From Metabacillus litoralis (lineage in GTDB: Bacteria; Bacillota; Bacilli; Bacillales; Bacillaceae): a DNA stretch of 64,000 bases. Below, piece after piece: positions 38,969-49,765 of this stretch (positions within the stretch are counted from its first letter, which is position 1; every line of letters starts with the position of its first letter). The position numbers and the translations under genes were made by a program. A model generated the notes under the pieces. The model was not told where the DNA came from. It did not search any database and worked only from the letters and a program-made list of their open reading frames with translations. The stretch is taken from the NCBI RefSeq assembly GCF_007994985.1, contig NZ_VOQF01000007.1:1-64000 (forward strand), written 5' to 3'.

Positions 38969-39724
38969 TCACCTCAATAATTCGAAATAATAAGAAACCG
39001 CTGATAATAAATATAATGGAGCAGTTTCAGTTCTTAATATTCTTGGACCAAAACTACATATATAAAAACCCTGCTCTTCAAGCTTTTTTACCTCTTGCTC
39101 GGTTAATCCGCCTTCAGGTCCAAAAACTGCCAACAAAGAAGCACCGTCATTTAATTGATCAAATGCCTGAACTAAGTTTTTCTTTTCACCTTGTTTTGCT
39201 GATTCTTCATAAGCAACTATTTTCACATCATAGCTATTTGAATTCTTTAATAATGAATCAAACGAACTAGGTTCTGAAACGGTTGGAATAAGATTTCGAT
39301 ATGATTGCTCTGAAGCTTCTTTCGCAATTTTCTCCCAACGTTCAACCTTTTTCCCAACCTTTTTCGGCTCTAGTTTTACTATTGAACGAGCAGCATTAAA
39401 AGGGATAAATGAAGAAGCACCTAACTCGGTGCCTTTTTGAATAATCCATTCAAGCTTATCCCCTTTAGGCAACCCGCTCGCAATGGTTATAGAAACAGGT
39501 AATTCACGATTCACTGTCATCCATTCTAATACAGAACAATTCACCTGGTCATTGGTAAATTCAACTATTTCACAAAGAGCCTCAAAACCATCACTTGTAC
39601 AACAGACAATTTTGCTTCCAGGCTGCATACGTAAAACACGTGTTATATGATGAACATCATCACCTGTAACCATAATATTCGATTCTACATTTGCTTTTTC
39701 TTCATTAATAAAATACCTTTGCAC
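38969..39724 (-). CDS. rsmE: 16S rRNA m3U1498 methyltransferase RsmE
   Basis: About 251 residues; GTG 39724 (reading VQRYFI) follows AAGGTGGCTGCG and matches the homologue start. An N-terminal PUA-like domain is followed by a SPOUT methyltransferase with IASGLPKGDKLEWIIQKGTELG, FGPEGGLTEQEV and the knot segment LGPRILRTETAPLY (here FGPRILRTETAPLY). Methylates U1498 of 16S rRNA. The older name is yqeU. Confidence 0.94.
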   Translation of the reverse strand: MQRYFINEEKANVESNIMVTGDDVHHITRVLRMQPGSKIVCCTSDGFEALCEIVEFTNDQVNCSVLEWMTVNRELPVSITIASGLPKGDKLEWIIQKGTELGASSFIPFNAARSIVKLEPKKVGKKVERWEKIAKEASEQSYRNLIPTVSEPSSFDSLLKNSNSYDVKIVAYEESAKQGEKKNLVQAFDQLNDGASLLAVFGPEGGLTEQEVKKLEEQGFYICSFGPRILRTETAPLYLLSAVSYYFELLR

Positions 39725-39744
39725 CGCAGCCACCTTAGTTCCTG

Positions 39745-39757
39745 GGGGTCAGACCCC
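39745..39757. repeat. Short GC-rich palindrome between prmA and rsmE
   Basis: GGGGTCAGACCCC lies in the 37-bp gap after rsmE's upstream neighbour prmA. It is much more GC-rich than its surroundings. The same kind of palindrome is scattered in many bacterial genomes as I recall; its role is unknown. Confidence 0.6.
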
Positions 39758-39761
39758 TTAT

Positions 39762-40700
39762 TTATTTCTTTTTAGCAATAAACGCTACCCAGTCTTCCAT
39801 TACCATTGTTTCTTCTATCGTAAATCCAGCATTTATAAGTGCATCTTTCACTTCTTGTTTTTTATTTTGGATAATGCCTGATGTTATAAATGTTCCATCT
39901 TTTTTTAGTGCATCATATGCTTGATCTATAAAGCGAACAATAATTTCAGCAAGAATGTTAGACACAATTAAATCTACAGGACCTTCAACACCATCTAACA
40001 AATTATTTTGTGAAACTGAAACAATTTGTTGTACTTTATTTAATTTACAATTTAAGCGGGCACTATCAACTGCAACCTGATCTAAATCATAAGCTTCGAT
40101 ATGTTTAGCACCAAGTAACCCAGCGGCAATGCTTAATACACCTGATCCTGTACCAACATCAATGACTGTATCATCTTTTTGAACAGTTCTCTCTAGCGCC
40201 TGTATACACAGCACTGTTGTAGGATGTGTTCCAGTTCCAAATGCCATTCCTGGATCAAGCTCAATAATTAATTCATCAGAACTAACTGGTTCATATATTT
40301 CCCAAGTTGGCACAATGGTGAATTTTTCAGAAATTTTCACAGGGTGATAGTATTTTTTCCATGCAGTTGCCCATTCTTCTTCATTCACTTCACTGATCGT
40401 AATATGATTTTTCCCTAAATCAATATCAAAAACTAACAGATTATTGATTGATGCTTTTATGCCATCAACTGTTTCTCCTAAAAAGCTATTCACTGGTAAA
40501 TAAGCTTTAACAAGTACACCTTCTTCAGGATAATCAGTTGGATCAAGTTGGTAGATTTCACCTAAGGCAGTGCTCCGTTCTTTTATTAAATCGGCAAGAT
40601 CTTCAATAACAACGCCACTTGCTCCAGCCTCATGCAATATATTTGAAATGGGTTCTACTGCTTCTTGTGTTGTGTGAATACTTAATTCTGACCACTTCAT
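39762..40700 (-). CDS. prmA: Ribosomal protein L11 methyltransferase PrmA
   Basis: About 312 residues; ATG 40700 is better spaced from GGAG than the upstream TTG. An N-terminal substrate-recognition domain (about 1-120) is followed by a class I SAM domain with [29 protein letters not shown] and [12 protein letters not shown]. Trimethylates L11. It lies 50 bp after dnaJ. The older name is yqeT. Confidence 0.95.
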   Translation of the reverse strand: MKWSELSIHTTQEAVEPISNILHEAGASGVVIEDLADLIKERSTALGEIYQLDPTDYPEEGVLVKAYLPVNSFLGETVDGIKASINNLLVFDIDLGKNHITISEVNEEEWATAWKKYYHPVKISEKFTIVPTWEIYEPVSSDELIIELDPGMAFGTGTHPTTVLCIQALERTVQKDDTVIDVGTGSGVLSIAAGLLGAKHIEAYDLDQVAVDSARLNCKLNKVQQIVSVSQNNLLDGVEGPVDLIVSNILAEIIVRFIDQAYDALKKDGTFITSGIIQNKKQEVKDALINAGFTIEETMVMEDWVAFIAKKK

Positions 40701-40752
40701 ATCTACCAACTCCAATCCTTCTATCTTTCATTTGTCCATTAATAAAGAAAAA

Positions 40753-41874
40753 TTATTCTCCTTTAAAAGCACGCTTTACTTTATCAAAAAAGCTTTCTTC
40801 ATGCTCATCAGGAGTCGTTCCATTGATTTCAGCAAATTCTCTTAATAAATCTTTTTGTTTCTCTGTTAGATTTGTTGGCGTTAAGACACGTAAGATAACG
40901 TATTGATCACCTTGACCGTAACCTCTAACATTTGGCACACCTTTGTTTGTTAAACGGAACTTCTTGCCTGTTTGTGTACCTGCAGGAACTTTTAGTTTTA
41001 CTTTACCATGTAGTGTTGGTACTTCTATTTCATCACCAAGTGCAGCTTGAGCAAATGTTAATGGCATTTCACAATAAATGTCATCTCCATCTCTTTCAAA
41101 AAACTCATGCTCTCTTACATGGAATACTACGTAAAGATCTCCAGGAGGCCCCCCATTAACACCAGGTTCACCTTGTCCTGATACTCGTAATTGCTGACCA
41201 TCATCTACACCTGCTGGAATTTTAACTGAAATTGTTTTACGTTTTTTCACTTTTCCAGTTCCACGGCAAGTTCCACATTTGTGTTTGATCATCTTACCAG
41301 TACCTTCACAGTGGTGACATACTCGGCGATTGACAATACGTCCAAATGGACTATTTTGTTCAACACTTAATTGACCGCTTCCACCACAGTGTGTACATGT
41401 TTCTGGCTTCGTTCCTTTTTGAGCCCCAGATCCATCACATGTTTCACAAGTTTCTTCACGAGGAATTTCAATTGTTGTATCTTTTCCAAATACCGCTTCT
41501 TCAAAATTTAACGTCATCGTGTATTGTAAATCCGCACCTTGTCGTGGTGCATTTGGATCTCGTCTTCTCGTGCCACCGCCAAAGATTGAGCTAAAAATAT
41601 CTTCAAAGCCAAAGCCTTCGCCACCGAATCCAGCTCCACCACCAAAGCCTTGGTTAGGATCCGTATGTCCAAATTGATCATAATGAGATTTCTTTTGATC
41701 GTCACTTAATGTTTCATAAGCTTCTGTAATCTCTTTAAATTTGTCCACAGCATCTGCTTCTTTATTAATATCAGGATGATATTGTTTAGAAAGCTTTCGA
41801 TATGCTTTTTTTATCTCATCTTTACCCGCGTTCTTACTTAACCCGAGGACTTCATAGTAATCACGCTTGCTCAT
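40753..41874 (-). CDS. dnaJ: Chaperone DnaJ
   Basis: The 373-residue protein has a J-domain with the HPD tripeptide (about 31-33), a Gly/Phe region (about 70-100), and four CxxCxGxG zinc repeats (about 145-215). A C-terminal substrate-binding and dimerisation domain follows. Co-chaperone stimulating DnaK ATPase. It is preceded by its own extended -10 promoter and, before that, a terminator after dnaK. Confidence 0.97.
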   Translation of the reverse strand: MSKRDYYEVLGLSKNAGKDEIKKAYRKLSKQYHPDINKEADAVDKFKEITEAYETLSDDQKKSHYDQFGHTDPNQGFGGGAGFGGEGFGFEDIFSSIFGGGTRRRDPNAPRQGADLQYTMTLNFEEAVFGKDTTIEIPREETCETCDGSGAQKGTKPETCTHCGGSGQLSVEQNSPFGRIVNRRVCHHCEGTGKMIKHKCGTCRGTGKVKKRKTISVKIPAGVDDGQQLRVSGQGEPGVNGGPPGDLYVVFHVREHEFFERDGDDIYCEMPLTFAQAALGDEIEVPTLHGKVKLKVPAGTQTGKKFRLTNKGVPNVRGYGQGDQYVILRVLTPTNLTEKQKDLLREFAEINGTTPDEHEESFFDKVKRAFKGE

Positions 41875-41909
41875 AGATTCTCACTCCCGATTTTTCTCAC
41901 ATAAGGTAA

Positions 41910-41939
41910 ATTGTATCACTCTAAAGGAAGGAAAAGCAA
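41910..41939 (-). promoter_or_regulatory. Internal promoter for dnaJ
   Basis: On the minus strand TTGCTT, 18 bp, TACAAT with an upstream TG (extended -10). An internal vegetative promoter at this place is known for the B. subtilis dnaK operon. Confidence 0.6.
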
Positions 41940-41990
41940 CATATAGTTGTGCTCCATGTTTAACGAATAACAAGTTTTCCTTTATCAAAA

Positions 41991-42026
41991 AAAGTCAAAG
42001 TCAAGACAAGCCTGACTTTGACTTTC
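41991..42026 (-). terminator. Terminator/attenuator between dnaK and dnaJ
   Basis: On the minus strand AAAGTCAAAGTCA, loop GGCTTGTCT, TGACTTTGACTTTTTTTG. A 13-bp stem with a long T-run, likely reducing read-through from the CIRCE promoter into dnaJ. Confidence 0.85.
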
Positions 42027-42039
42027 ACCTTACTGCGAC

Positions 42040-43905
<1,866 letters not shown>

Positions 43906-44484
43906 TTATTGATTGACTTTCACCATTGCAGGTCGAATAACTCGATCCTTTAATTTGTATCCTTTTTGAAGCTCTTCAACAACAGTATTTGAGTCGAAAT
44001 TTTCATCCTCTACTTGCATGACTGCTTGATGTAGATGTGGATCAAACTCTTCTCCTACTGATTTAATTGTTTCAACACCTTCATTTTGTAAAGCTTGAAC
44101 TAATTGATTATAAACCATATTCATACCTTGTAGCAGCGATTTTGTTTGTTCATTGGCTGCTTCTATTTGTAACGCTCTATCAAAACTATCTAGAGCAGGT
44201 AAGATTTCAGATACTAAGCTTTGTGCGCGGTATTTTTTAGCAGCTTCTTGATCTAAGCGACTACGTCTTTTAAAATTGTCGAAGTCCGCTTGAGCACGAA
44301 GCATTTTATTTTCAGTTTCGTCCAGCTTTGCTTGAAGCTCTGCAATTTTAGCTGTTGATTCATCAACTTCTTCTGACGTCTCTTCAACAACAACATCATC
44401 TGCATCAAGTATTTCAACTTCTGCTTCAGTATTGACATTTTCTACTGTTTCCTCTTGTTCTGCAACGTTTTTTTCATTTGACAC
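43906..44484 (-). CDS. grpE: Nucleotide exchange factor GrpE
   Basis: About 192 residues. GTG 44484 follows AAGGGAGGTGAATATC; the earlier in-frame GTG lies inside the Shine-Dalgarno. A long acidic N-terminus and coiled coil (about 40-100, [22 protein letters not shown]) precede the beta domain ([32 protein letters not shown]). Releases ADP from DnaK. Confidence 0.96.
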   Translation of the reverse strand: MSNEKNVAEQEETVENVNTEAEVEILDADDVVVEETSEEVDESTAKIAELQAKLDETENKMLRAQADFDNFKRRSRLDQEAAKKYRAQSLVSEILPALDSFDRALQIEAANEQTKSLLQGMNMVYNQLVQALQNEGVETIKSVGEEFDPHLHQAVMQVEDENFDSNTVVEELQKGYKLKDRVIRPAMVKVNQ

Positions 44485-44553
44485 GATATTCACCTCCCTT
44501 AAAGTAAGTAGTATTTATCATTATGGTTAATCTATCATTTAAGCATGGCAATC

Positions 44554-44578
44554 GGATGGAATATCTCTATCCCATCCA
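44554..44578 (-). other. Hairpin between hrcA and grpE, possible mRNA processing site
   Basis: On the minus strand GGATGG-G-ATA, GAGA loop, TAT-T-CCATCC, without a T-run, 18 bases after the hrcA stop. In B. subtilis the operon message is cleaved between hrcA and grpE at a stem-loop, so the same may occur here. Confidence 0.5.
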
Positions 44579-44595
44579 CTACAATATAGCCAAGC

Positions 44596-45627
44596 TTATG
44601 ATTCATGATACAAATCTGTTAACGTTTTGGACAAATCATTTGTCATTCGCGTTAATAAACTTACTACTCGTGAATACTCCATTCTTGTTGGCCCCAGAAC
44701 AGCAATTGTACCTAACTTTTGTGTTCCTAATGAATATGTCGCTGTAATTAAGCTACAATTCTCCATTGCCATATTATCATTTTCTTTACCAATTTTAATA
44801 GAAATTCCCGGATGATTAGATTTTAATAATCCATAAAGCTGATCTTCATGCTCAATCATCGTTAATAATGATCGAATTCGACCAATATCAGCAAACTCTG
44901 GTTGGCTAAGCATATTTGTTTTGCCACCAAAATAAATCTTTTCACTAGCATCCATCGTTAATGAGCCAGCCATCATTTTAAGGAGAATATCATAGTTATC
45001 AATATGATCTTTTAATACAGTTACAACCTCTTTATAGATTTTATCCTGTAAATCAACCAATGGAACTCCTGATAATCTTTCATTTAAAATGTTAACCATT
45101 TTCTCAATTTCACTTGGATCAAGCGCACCTGGGAAAGTAATTGTCCGATTTTCAACATGTCCTGTATTGGTAACAATGATAGCTACTGCTGTTTCATAAT
45201 TAATAGGTACAATTTGAATACGTTTCAAGCGATTCTCATTCACCTTAGGACCTAAAACAATTGATGTATAGTTGGTCAAATCTGACAAAATCTGCGCCGA
45301 TTTCTGTACAACCTTTTCCAATTCAAAAATTTTCTCAGCGTAAATCGACTTAATTTGAGAAACCTCTGTTTTTGTCAAACGTTGTGGTGCCAGCAGATGG
45401 TCAACATAATATCTATAGCCCTTTTCTGACGGAACACGACCTGAAGAGCTATGAGTTTTTTCAATAAATCCTAAATCCTCTAAATCAGCCATATCATTTC
45501 TAATTGTAGCAGAACTAAACGTAATTTCGTCTTTTTTTGCTAATGTTCGAGAACCGACTGGCTGTGCTGAATGGATAAAATCATCAATAATTACTTGAAG
45601 TATCAATAATTGGCGATCTGTAAGCAA
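44596..45627 (-). CDS. hrcA: Heat-shock repressor HrcA
   Basis: The 343-residue regulator has an N-terminal winged helix ([31 protein letters not shown], about 20-55) and a GAF-like domain with the family insert. It ends in the [27 protein letters not shown] region. It binds CIRCE, and its activity is maintained by GroEL. It is the first gene of its operon, directly behind a CIRCE site, so autoregulated. Confidence 0.96.
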   Translation of the reverse strand: MLTDRQLLILQVIIDDFIHSAQPVGSRTLAKKDEITFSSATIRNDMADLEDLGFIEKTHSSSGRVPSEKGYRYYVDHLLAPQRLTKTEVSQIKSIYAEKIFELEKVVQKSAQILSDLTNYTSIVLGPKVNENRLKRIQIVPINYETAVAIIVTNTGHVENRTITFPGALDPSEIEKMVNILNERLSGVPLVDLQDKIYKEVVTVLKDHIDNYDILLKMMAGSLTMDASEKIYFGGKTNMLSQPEFADIGRIRSLLTMIEHEDQLYGLLKSNHPGISIKIGKENDNMAMENCSLITATYSLGTQKLGTIAVLGPTRMEYSRVVSLLTRMTNDLSKTLTDLYHES

Positions 45628-45643
45628 CTATTCATCACCTCTG

Positions 45644-45670
45644 TTAGCACTCTATACAAGCGAGTGCTAA
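45644..45670. promoter_or_regulatory. CIRCE operator
   Basis: TTAGCACTC-N9-GAGTGCTAA, a perfect match to the CIRCE consensus, 16 bp upstream of hrcA. HrcA binding here represses the hrcA-grpE-dnaK operon. Confidence 0.97.
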
Positions 45671-45681
45671 ATATATATAAA

Positions 45682-45710
45682 AAGTTATCAAAACCGAATT
45701 AAAATGTCAA
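45682..45710 (-). promoter_or_regulatory. SigA promoter of the dnaK operon
   Basis: On the minus strand a perfect TTGACA, 17 bp, TAACTT, ending about 12 bp before CIRCE, so the operator covers the transcription start. Confidence 0.7.
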
Positions 45711-45783
45711 TTATAATCTCTTAATATTTTTTCGGATAAACACTGTTTTTAGATTCGTTTATAATCTTCTTATCTTTTATGTT

Positions 45784-46048
45784 GGTTCTGTTAAACTTTG
45801 TTGTTGATTTCCGTTACAGGCATTCGCTTTCCCGGGAAAAAATGCAGTTCGTTTTTTCCTAGGGAAGAATAATGAAAAATCCCAACTACCGGCTTTTTCA
45901 AAGGACCATTCTTCCTAGGTCCGGGAGCCTCCTCGTAAGCTGCGCGCCTGTGGGGTCTCCCTTTGACACGCTTCTCTAAGCAGGAGTCTCATGCCTTGCA
46001 CTCCAATCAACAAAGTGCTGAAAATCAACATTAAGCTTTAACATAGCC
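45784..46048 (+). mobile_element. Family 2 element, copy A (265 bp)
   Basis: Imperfect terminal inverted repeats GGTTCTGTTAAACTTTGTTG and, from the other end, GGCTATGTTAAAGCTTAATG. A perfect 8-bp target duplication, TTTATGTT, is at 45776-45783 and 46049-46056. The body is more GC-rich than its surroundings, with inner palindromes such as CCTAGGGAAGAAT/ATTCTTCCTAGG. About 95% identical by eye to the inverted copy at 59453. No coding frame. Confidence 0.92.
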
Positions 46049-46049
46049 T

Positions 46050-47189
46050 TTATGTTAGAAGAAACTCCTGAAAAACTTCATTACCCAAAAGCTTACCTTT
46101 ATGTGTTAATTTGATGCTAACACCATCATCTTTCACTAACCCAAGTTCAACTTGCTTTTTAATTTTCTCACCAAATTGACGATCTAGTTCGATGGAAAAT
46201 TTATTGTAGAATGCTTCTTTATTAACACCTGCAGTTTTTCGTAAACCTAAAAACATTTCTTCTTCCATCTTCTCATTCAAACTCACTACATGCTCACTAT
46301 TATAAGCATTACCCTTTTCCTTAATACTGTCTATATATTTTTTAACAGGCCCTATATTCGATGTTCTCACTCCATCAACATATCCATGAGCACCTGCACC
46401 AAATCCATAATAATCTACGTTATTCCAATAGGTTAGATTATGAAAGCTTTCAAAACCAGGGATCGCATAATTACTTATTTCATATTGTGCAAATCCATGA
46501 TTTTCCATCTCCTCCATCGCTATCTCATACATCTGTGCTTCCAGCTCTTGAGGAGGCAATGATAACCTTCCTTTTTGCATAAGATTATAGAAAACTGTTT
46601 TTGGTTCAATAATCAATGAATAAGCAGAAAAGTGTTTTACATTTAGGCTAAAGCCAATTTCTAAGGATGCTTTAAAATCCTCAACAGTTTGTCCTGGAAG
46701 TCCATACATTAAATCAATACTCATATTTTCGAACCCAACTTCCTCTGCTTGCTTAATGGTTCGGAATACATCATCTCTTCTGTGGACTCGACCGATTTTA
46801 TTTAAAAGCTCATCATTAAAACTCTGCACACCTATACTCAAGCGATTTACTCCAGCGTTTTTTAATACATGCAGCTTTTCGCTCGTAAGCTCTCCAGGAT
46901 TTGCTTCTACTGCAAATTCAATCAGCTCTTTTGTTGGAAGAAGCTCTTTTGTAATTCCTTCTAATAGCCGATCAAGTTGTTTAGCTGTTAAAGCAGTAGG
47001 TGTTCCTCCACCGATAAATATTGTTTTCAACATATTCTGCTTTCTTTGAGCTGTCGCATGGTGCATCTCATTTATAAGCATTTCAATATATTCGTCTACA
47101 GGCTGTTGTTTAAAAAACACTTTATTAAAGTCACAATAATGACAAATATGATGACAAAAAGGGATGTGAATGTATGCTGACTGAATCAT
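46050..47189 (-). CDS. hemW: Heme chaperone HemW (HemN-like radical SAM protein)
   Basis: The 379-residue radical SAM protein has CHHICHYCDF (CxxxCxxC, about 13-20), FIGGGTPTAL and the C-terminal HemN domain (YWNNVDYYGFGAGAHGY). It lacks features needed for coproporphyrinogen dehydrogenase and belongs to the heme-delivery HemW group. Its stop codon (46050-46052) lies inside the 8-bp duplication made by the adjacent mobile element, which the frame survived. Confidence 0.93.
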   Translation of the reverse strand: MIQSAYIHIPFCHHICHYCDFNKVFFKQQPVDEYIEMLINEMHHATAQRKQNMLKTIFIGGGTPTALTAKQLDRLLEGITKELLPTKELIEFAVEANPGELTSEKLHVLKNAGVNRLSIGVQSFNDELLNKIGRVHRRDDVFRTIKQAEEVGFENMSIDLMYGLPGQTVEDFKASLEIGFSLNVKHFSAYSLIIEPKTVFYNLMQKGRLSLPPQELEAQMYEIAMEEMENHGFAQYEISNYAIPGFESFHNLTYWNNVDYYGFGAGAHGYVDGVRTSNIGPVKKYIDSIKEKGNAYNSEHVVSLNEKMEEEMFLGLRKTAGVNKEAFYNKFSIELDRQFGEKIKKQVELGLVKDDGVSIKLTHKGKLLGNEVFQEFLLT

Positions 47190-47210
47190 ATTTTCACCTT
47201 CTAATTAATA

Positions 47211-47232
47211 AGCCGCAGACTAGGCTGCGGCT
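47211..47232 (-). terminator. Hairpin after hemW's upstream neighbour lepA
   Basis: AGCCGCAG and CTGCGGCT form a perfect 8-bp stem in the lepA-hemW gap. On the minus strand it is followed by TATTAATTAG rather than a run of T, so termination is probably partial. Confidence 0.45.
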
Positions 47233-47288
47233 ATCAGATTTCTTTGCAGATGCAAATTATATCATGTTGTGTAGTACAAATTAAGAAA

Positions 47289-49112
47289 TCAGCTTTCATC
47301 CATACGAAGTACTGCCATAAACGCTTCCTGTGGCACTTCTACAGATCCAACCATCTTCATTCGTTTTTTACCTTCTTTTTGTTTCTCAAGTAATTTACGT
47401 TTACGTGAAATATCTCCACCATAACATTTTGCAAGTACGTTCTTACGCATAGCTTTAATTGTAGATCTAGCAACTACTTTTTGTCCGATTGTCGCTTGAA
47501 TCGGTACCTCAAATTGCTGACGAGGTATTAATTCTTTTAATTTTTCAACAATGATTTTACCTCTGTCATATGCTGAATCACGATGCACAATGAATGATAA
47601 TGCATCAATTTTCTCTGCATTTAAAAGAATATCCATTTTCACTAATGTAGATGTTTTATATCCGATCAATTCATAATCAAATGATGCATATCCTTTAGTA
47701 CTGGACTTTAATTGATCAAAGAAATCATAAACAATTTCTGATAAAGGAATTTCATAATTAATATTGACACGAATGTCATCCAAATATTGCATATCAATGA
47801 AATTTCCACGCTTCTTTTGACATAACTCCATTACTGAACCAACATAATCATTCGGAACCATAATTGAAGCTTTTACATAAGGCTCTTCAATACGATCAAT
47901 TTTTTGTGGATCAGGCATATTAGAAGGATTATCAATACGCAGTGATTCGCCATCAGTTAGATGAACATCATATATTACACTTGGAGCAGTAGTGATTAAG
48001 TCAATTTTAAATTCACGTTCAATACGCTCTTGTATGATTTCCATGTGTAGCAATCCTAAGAAACCACAACGGAAACCAAATCCTAATGCTTGAGATGTCT
48101 CAGGTTCAAATTGAAGAGACGAATCATTTAACTCAAGCTTTTCCAATGCTTCACGTAAGTCATTGTATTTTGATGTATCAATTGGATATAAACCACAGAA
48201 AACCATTGGATTTAGTTTACGATAACCAGGTAGCGCTTCTGTAGCACCATTTTTAGCACTCGTAATTGTATCACCAACACGGGTATCTCCAACATTTTTA
48301 ATGGCTGCACTTAAAAATCCAACATCACCAACATTTAATTCTTTTAGTTGGACGGGTTTAGGTGTGAAGACACCTAATTCTGTTACTTCAAATTCTTTAC
48401 CCGTTGCCATCATTTTAATTTTTTGTCCAACCTTTACAGTTCCTTCAACAACTCTGATGTACGCAACTACACCTCTATATGCATCATATAAAGAGTCAAA
48501 AATAAGTGCTTTTAATGGCCCTTCTGGATCTCCTTCTGGTGCAGGAACTTTTTCTACCACTTGTTCAAGTATTTCTTCAATACCAATACCAGCTTTTGCA
48601 GATGCTAAAACAGCTTCAGAAGCATCTAAGCCAATAACATCTTCAATTTCTGTTCGCACACGCTCAGGTTCAGCACTAGGCAAATCAATTTTATTAATAA
48701 CAGGTAAAATTTCTAATTCGTTATCTAGAGCTAAATACACATTAGCAAGAGTTTGAGCTTCAATACCTTGAGCAGCATCAACAACCAACACCGCACCTTC
48801 ACAAGCAGCTAAACTACGTGAAACTTCATAGGTAAAATCAACATGTCCTGGTGTATCTATTAAGTGGAAAGTATAGTCTTCTCCATCTTTTGCTCTATAT
48901 TTTAACTGAACAGCATTTAATTTGATCGTAATTCCGCGTTCTCTCTCTAAATCCATAGAGTCCAATAATTGGTTTTTCATCTCACGTTGAGTTAAAGCAG
49001 ATGTTTTTTCTAAAATACGATCTGCTAAAGTCGATTTTCCGTGATCAATATGGGCAATAATCGAAAAATTACGGATTCTCGACTGCCTTATTAACTTTTC
49101 GTCTTTATTCAT
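47289..49112 (-). CDS. lepA: Elongation factor 4 (LepA)
   Basis: The 607-residue translational GTPase has G1 [10 protein letters not shown]2 RGITIKL, G3 DTPGHVDF and G4 NKID, followed by EF-G-like domains. The unique LepA C-terminal domain is at about 490-607 ([25 protein letters not shown]). It back-translocates or rescues stalled ribosomes. A near-consensus promoter lies 45 bp upstream. Confidence 0.97.
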   Translation of the reverse strand: MNKDEKLIRQSRIRNFSIIAHIDHGKSTLADRILEKTSALTQREMKNQLLDSMDLERERGITIKLNAVQLKYRAKDGEDYTFHLIDTPGHVDFTYEVSRSLAACEGAVLVVDAAQGIEAQTLANVYLALDNELEILPVINKIDLPSAEPERVRTEIEDVIGLDASEAVLASAKAGIGIEEILEQVVEKVPAPEGDPEGPLKALIFDSLYDAYRGVVAYIRVVEGTVKVGQKIKMMATGKEFEVTELGVFTPKPVQLKELNVGDVGFLSAAIKNVGDTRVGDTITSAKNGATEALPGYRKLNPMVFCGLYPIDTSKYNDLREALEKLELNDSSLQFEPETSQALGFGFRCGFLGLLHMEIIQERIEREFKIDLITTAPSVIYDVHLTDGESLRIDNPSNMPDPQKIDRIEEPYVKASIMVPNDYVGSVMELCQKKRGNFIDMQYLDDIRVNINYEIPLSEIVYDFFDQLKSSTKGYASFDYELIGYKTSTLVKMDILLNAEKIDALSFIVHRDSAYDRGKIIVEKLKELIPRQQFEVPIQATIGQKVVARSTIKAMRKNVLAKCYGGDISRKRKLLEKQKEGKKRMKMVGSVEVPQEAFMAVLRMDES

Positions 49113-49156
49113 ATTATTTCTTCACTCCTACATAGCTTACGAATACACTATTTCTC

Positions 49157-49185
49157 ATTATATCAATAGGCCTAGCAAGATTCAA
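49157..49185 (-). promoter_or_regulatory. SigA promoter of lepA
   Basis: On the minus strand TTGAAT, 17 bp, perfect TATAAT, followed by about 38 bases to the lepA start. Confidence 0.75.
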
Positions 49186-49344
49186 TGGATAAAAAATAAG
49201 TACACAATGTGAGTTAGATAAATACAGCGTACTATCTTCTGTAAACCTTTTGCTAATGTCTTCTTTATGTCTTAGAAAAAGTGTTTCGATTCTTTGAGGA
49301 AAATATCCCAATAGACTGTATACATTGTTCTTCTATAAACAAAA

Positions 49345-49386
49345 AAGCTGATAGAATAGGTTATCAATCTAACCCCCTATCAGCAT
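49345..49386 (-). terminator. Terminator of gpr-spoIIP-yqxA
   Basis: On the minus strand GCTGATAG, inner stem GGTTAGATTGATAACC, CTATCAGCTTTTTTG, just after the yqxA stop. Confidence 0.87.
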
Positions 49387-49393
49387 TATTGTA

Positions 49394-49744
49394 TCATTCT
49401 AAAAATCCATTAATCCATTGTGCAAATAAATCGACCAAAGTCGATATCCCATGACTTACGATATTAGCAAACTGCTTTCCAATATGAGAGAAAAAATTAA
49501 ATGCTTCAATTTGTTCCAGTTGCTCTTGTTTTTGTTGTAGATCTTGACTTGTCACTTCATTACCAAGGATTGAAGCATCAAACTCTCCAGTTTTTTCACT
49601 ATCAACTTGAAATGCTCCTTGAAAATCTGGGTCATTATATCCCTTCATCTTTATCATACCTTGATTAGCTTGCTGCATGCCAATTAACACTCCAAAAAGA
49701 AGCACCGAGCAAAGTATAAAACTTTTGAGCATAAATTTTATCAT
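49394..49744 (-). CDS. yqxA: YqxA-like membrane-anchored protein
   Basis: The 116-residue protein has an N-terminal hydrophobic anchor (about 5-24) and a Gln-rich helix (TSQDLQQKQEQLEQIEAF). Its C-terminus is amphipathic (FANIVSHGISTLVDLFAQWINGFL). It lies 21 bp after spoIIP and matches yqxA of B. subtilis by size and place. Function is unknown; co-transcription suggests a sporulation-time role. Confidence 0.85.
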   Translation of the reverse strand: MIKFMLKSFILCSVLLFGVLIGMQQANQGMIKMKGYNDPDFQGAFQVDSEKTGEFDASILGNEVTSQDLQQKQEQLEQIEAFNFFSHIGKQFANIVSHGISTLVDLFAQWINGFLE

Positions 49745-49765
49745 TTTGCTTCCCTCACAATGTTC

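Noticed and set aside
48301-48756. Plus-strand open frame of 151 codons opposite lepA
   Set aside because: Fully within lepA on the other strand, with serine/threonine-rich mirror composition and no initiation signals.
49114-49311. 65-codon minus-strand frame between yqxA and lepA
   Set aside because: It spans the well-defined lepA promoter (49157-49185), starts with TTG without a Shine-Dalgarno, and has no recognisable protein features.
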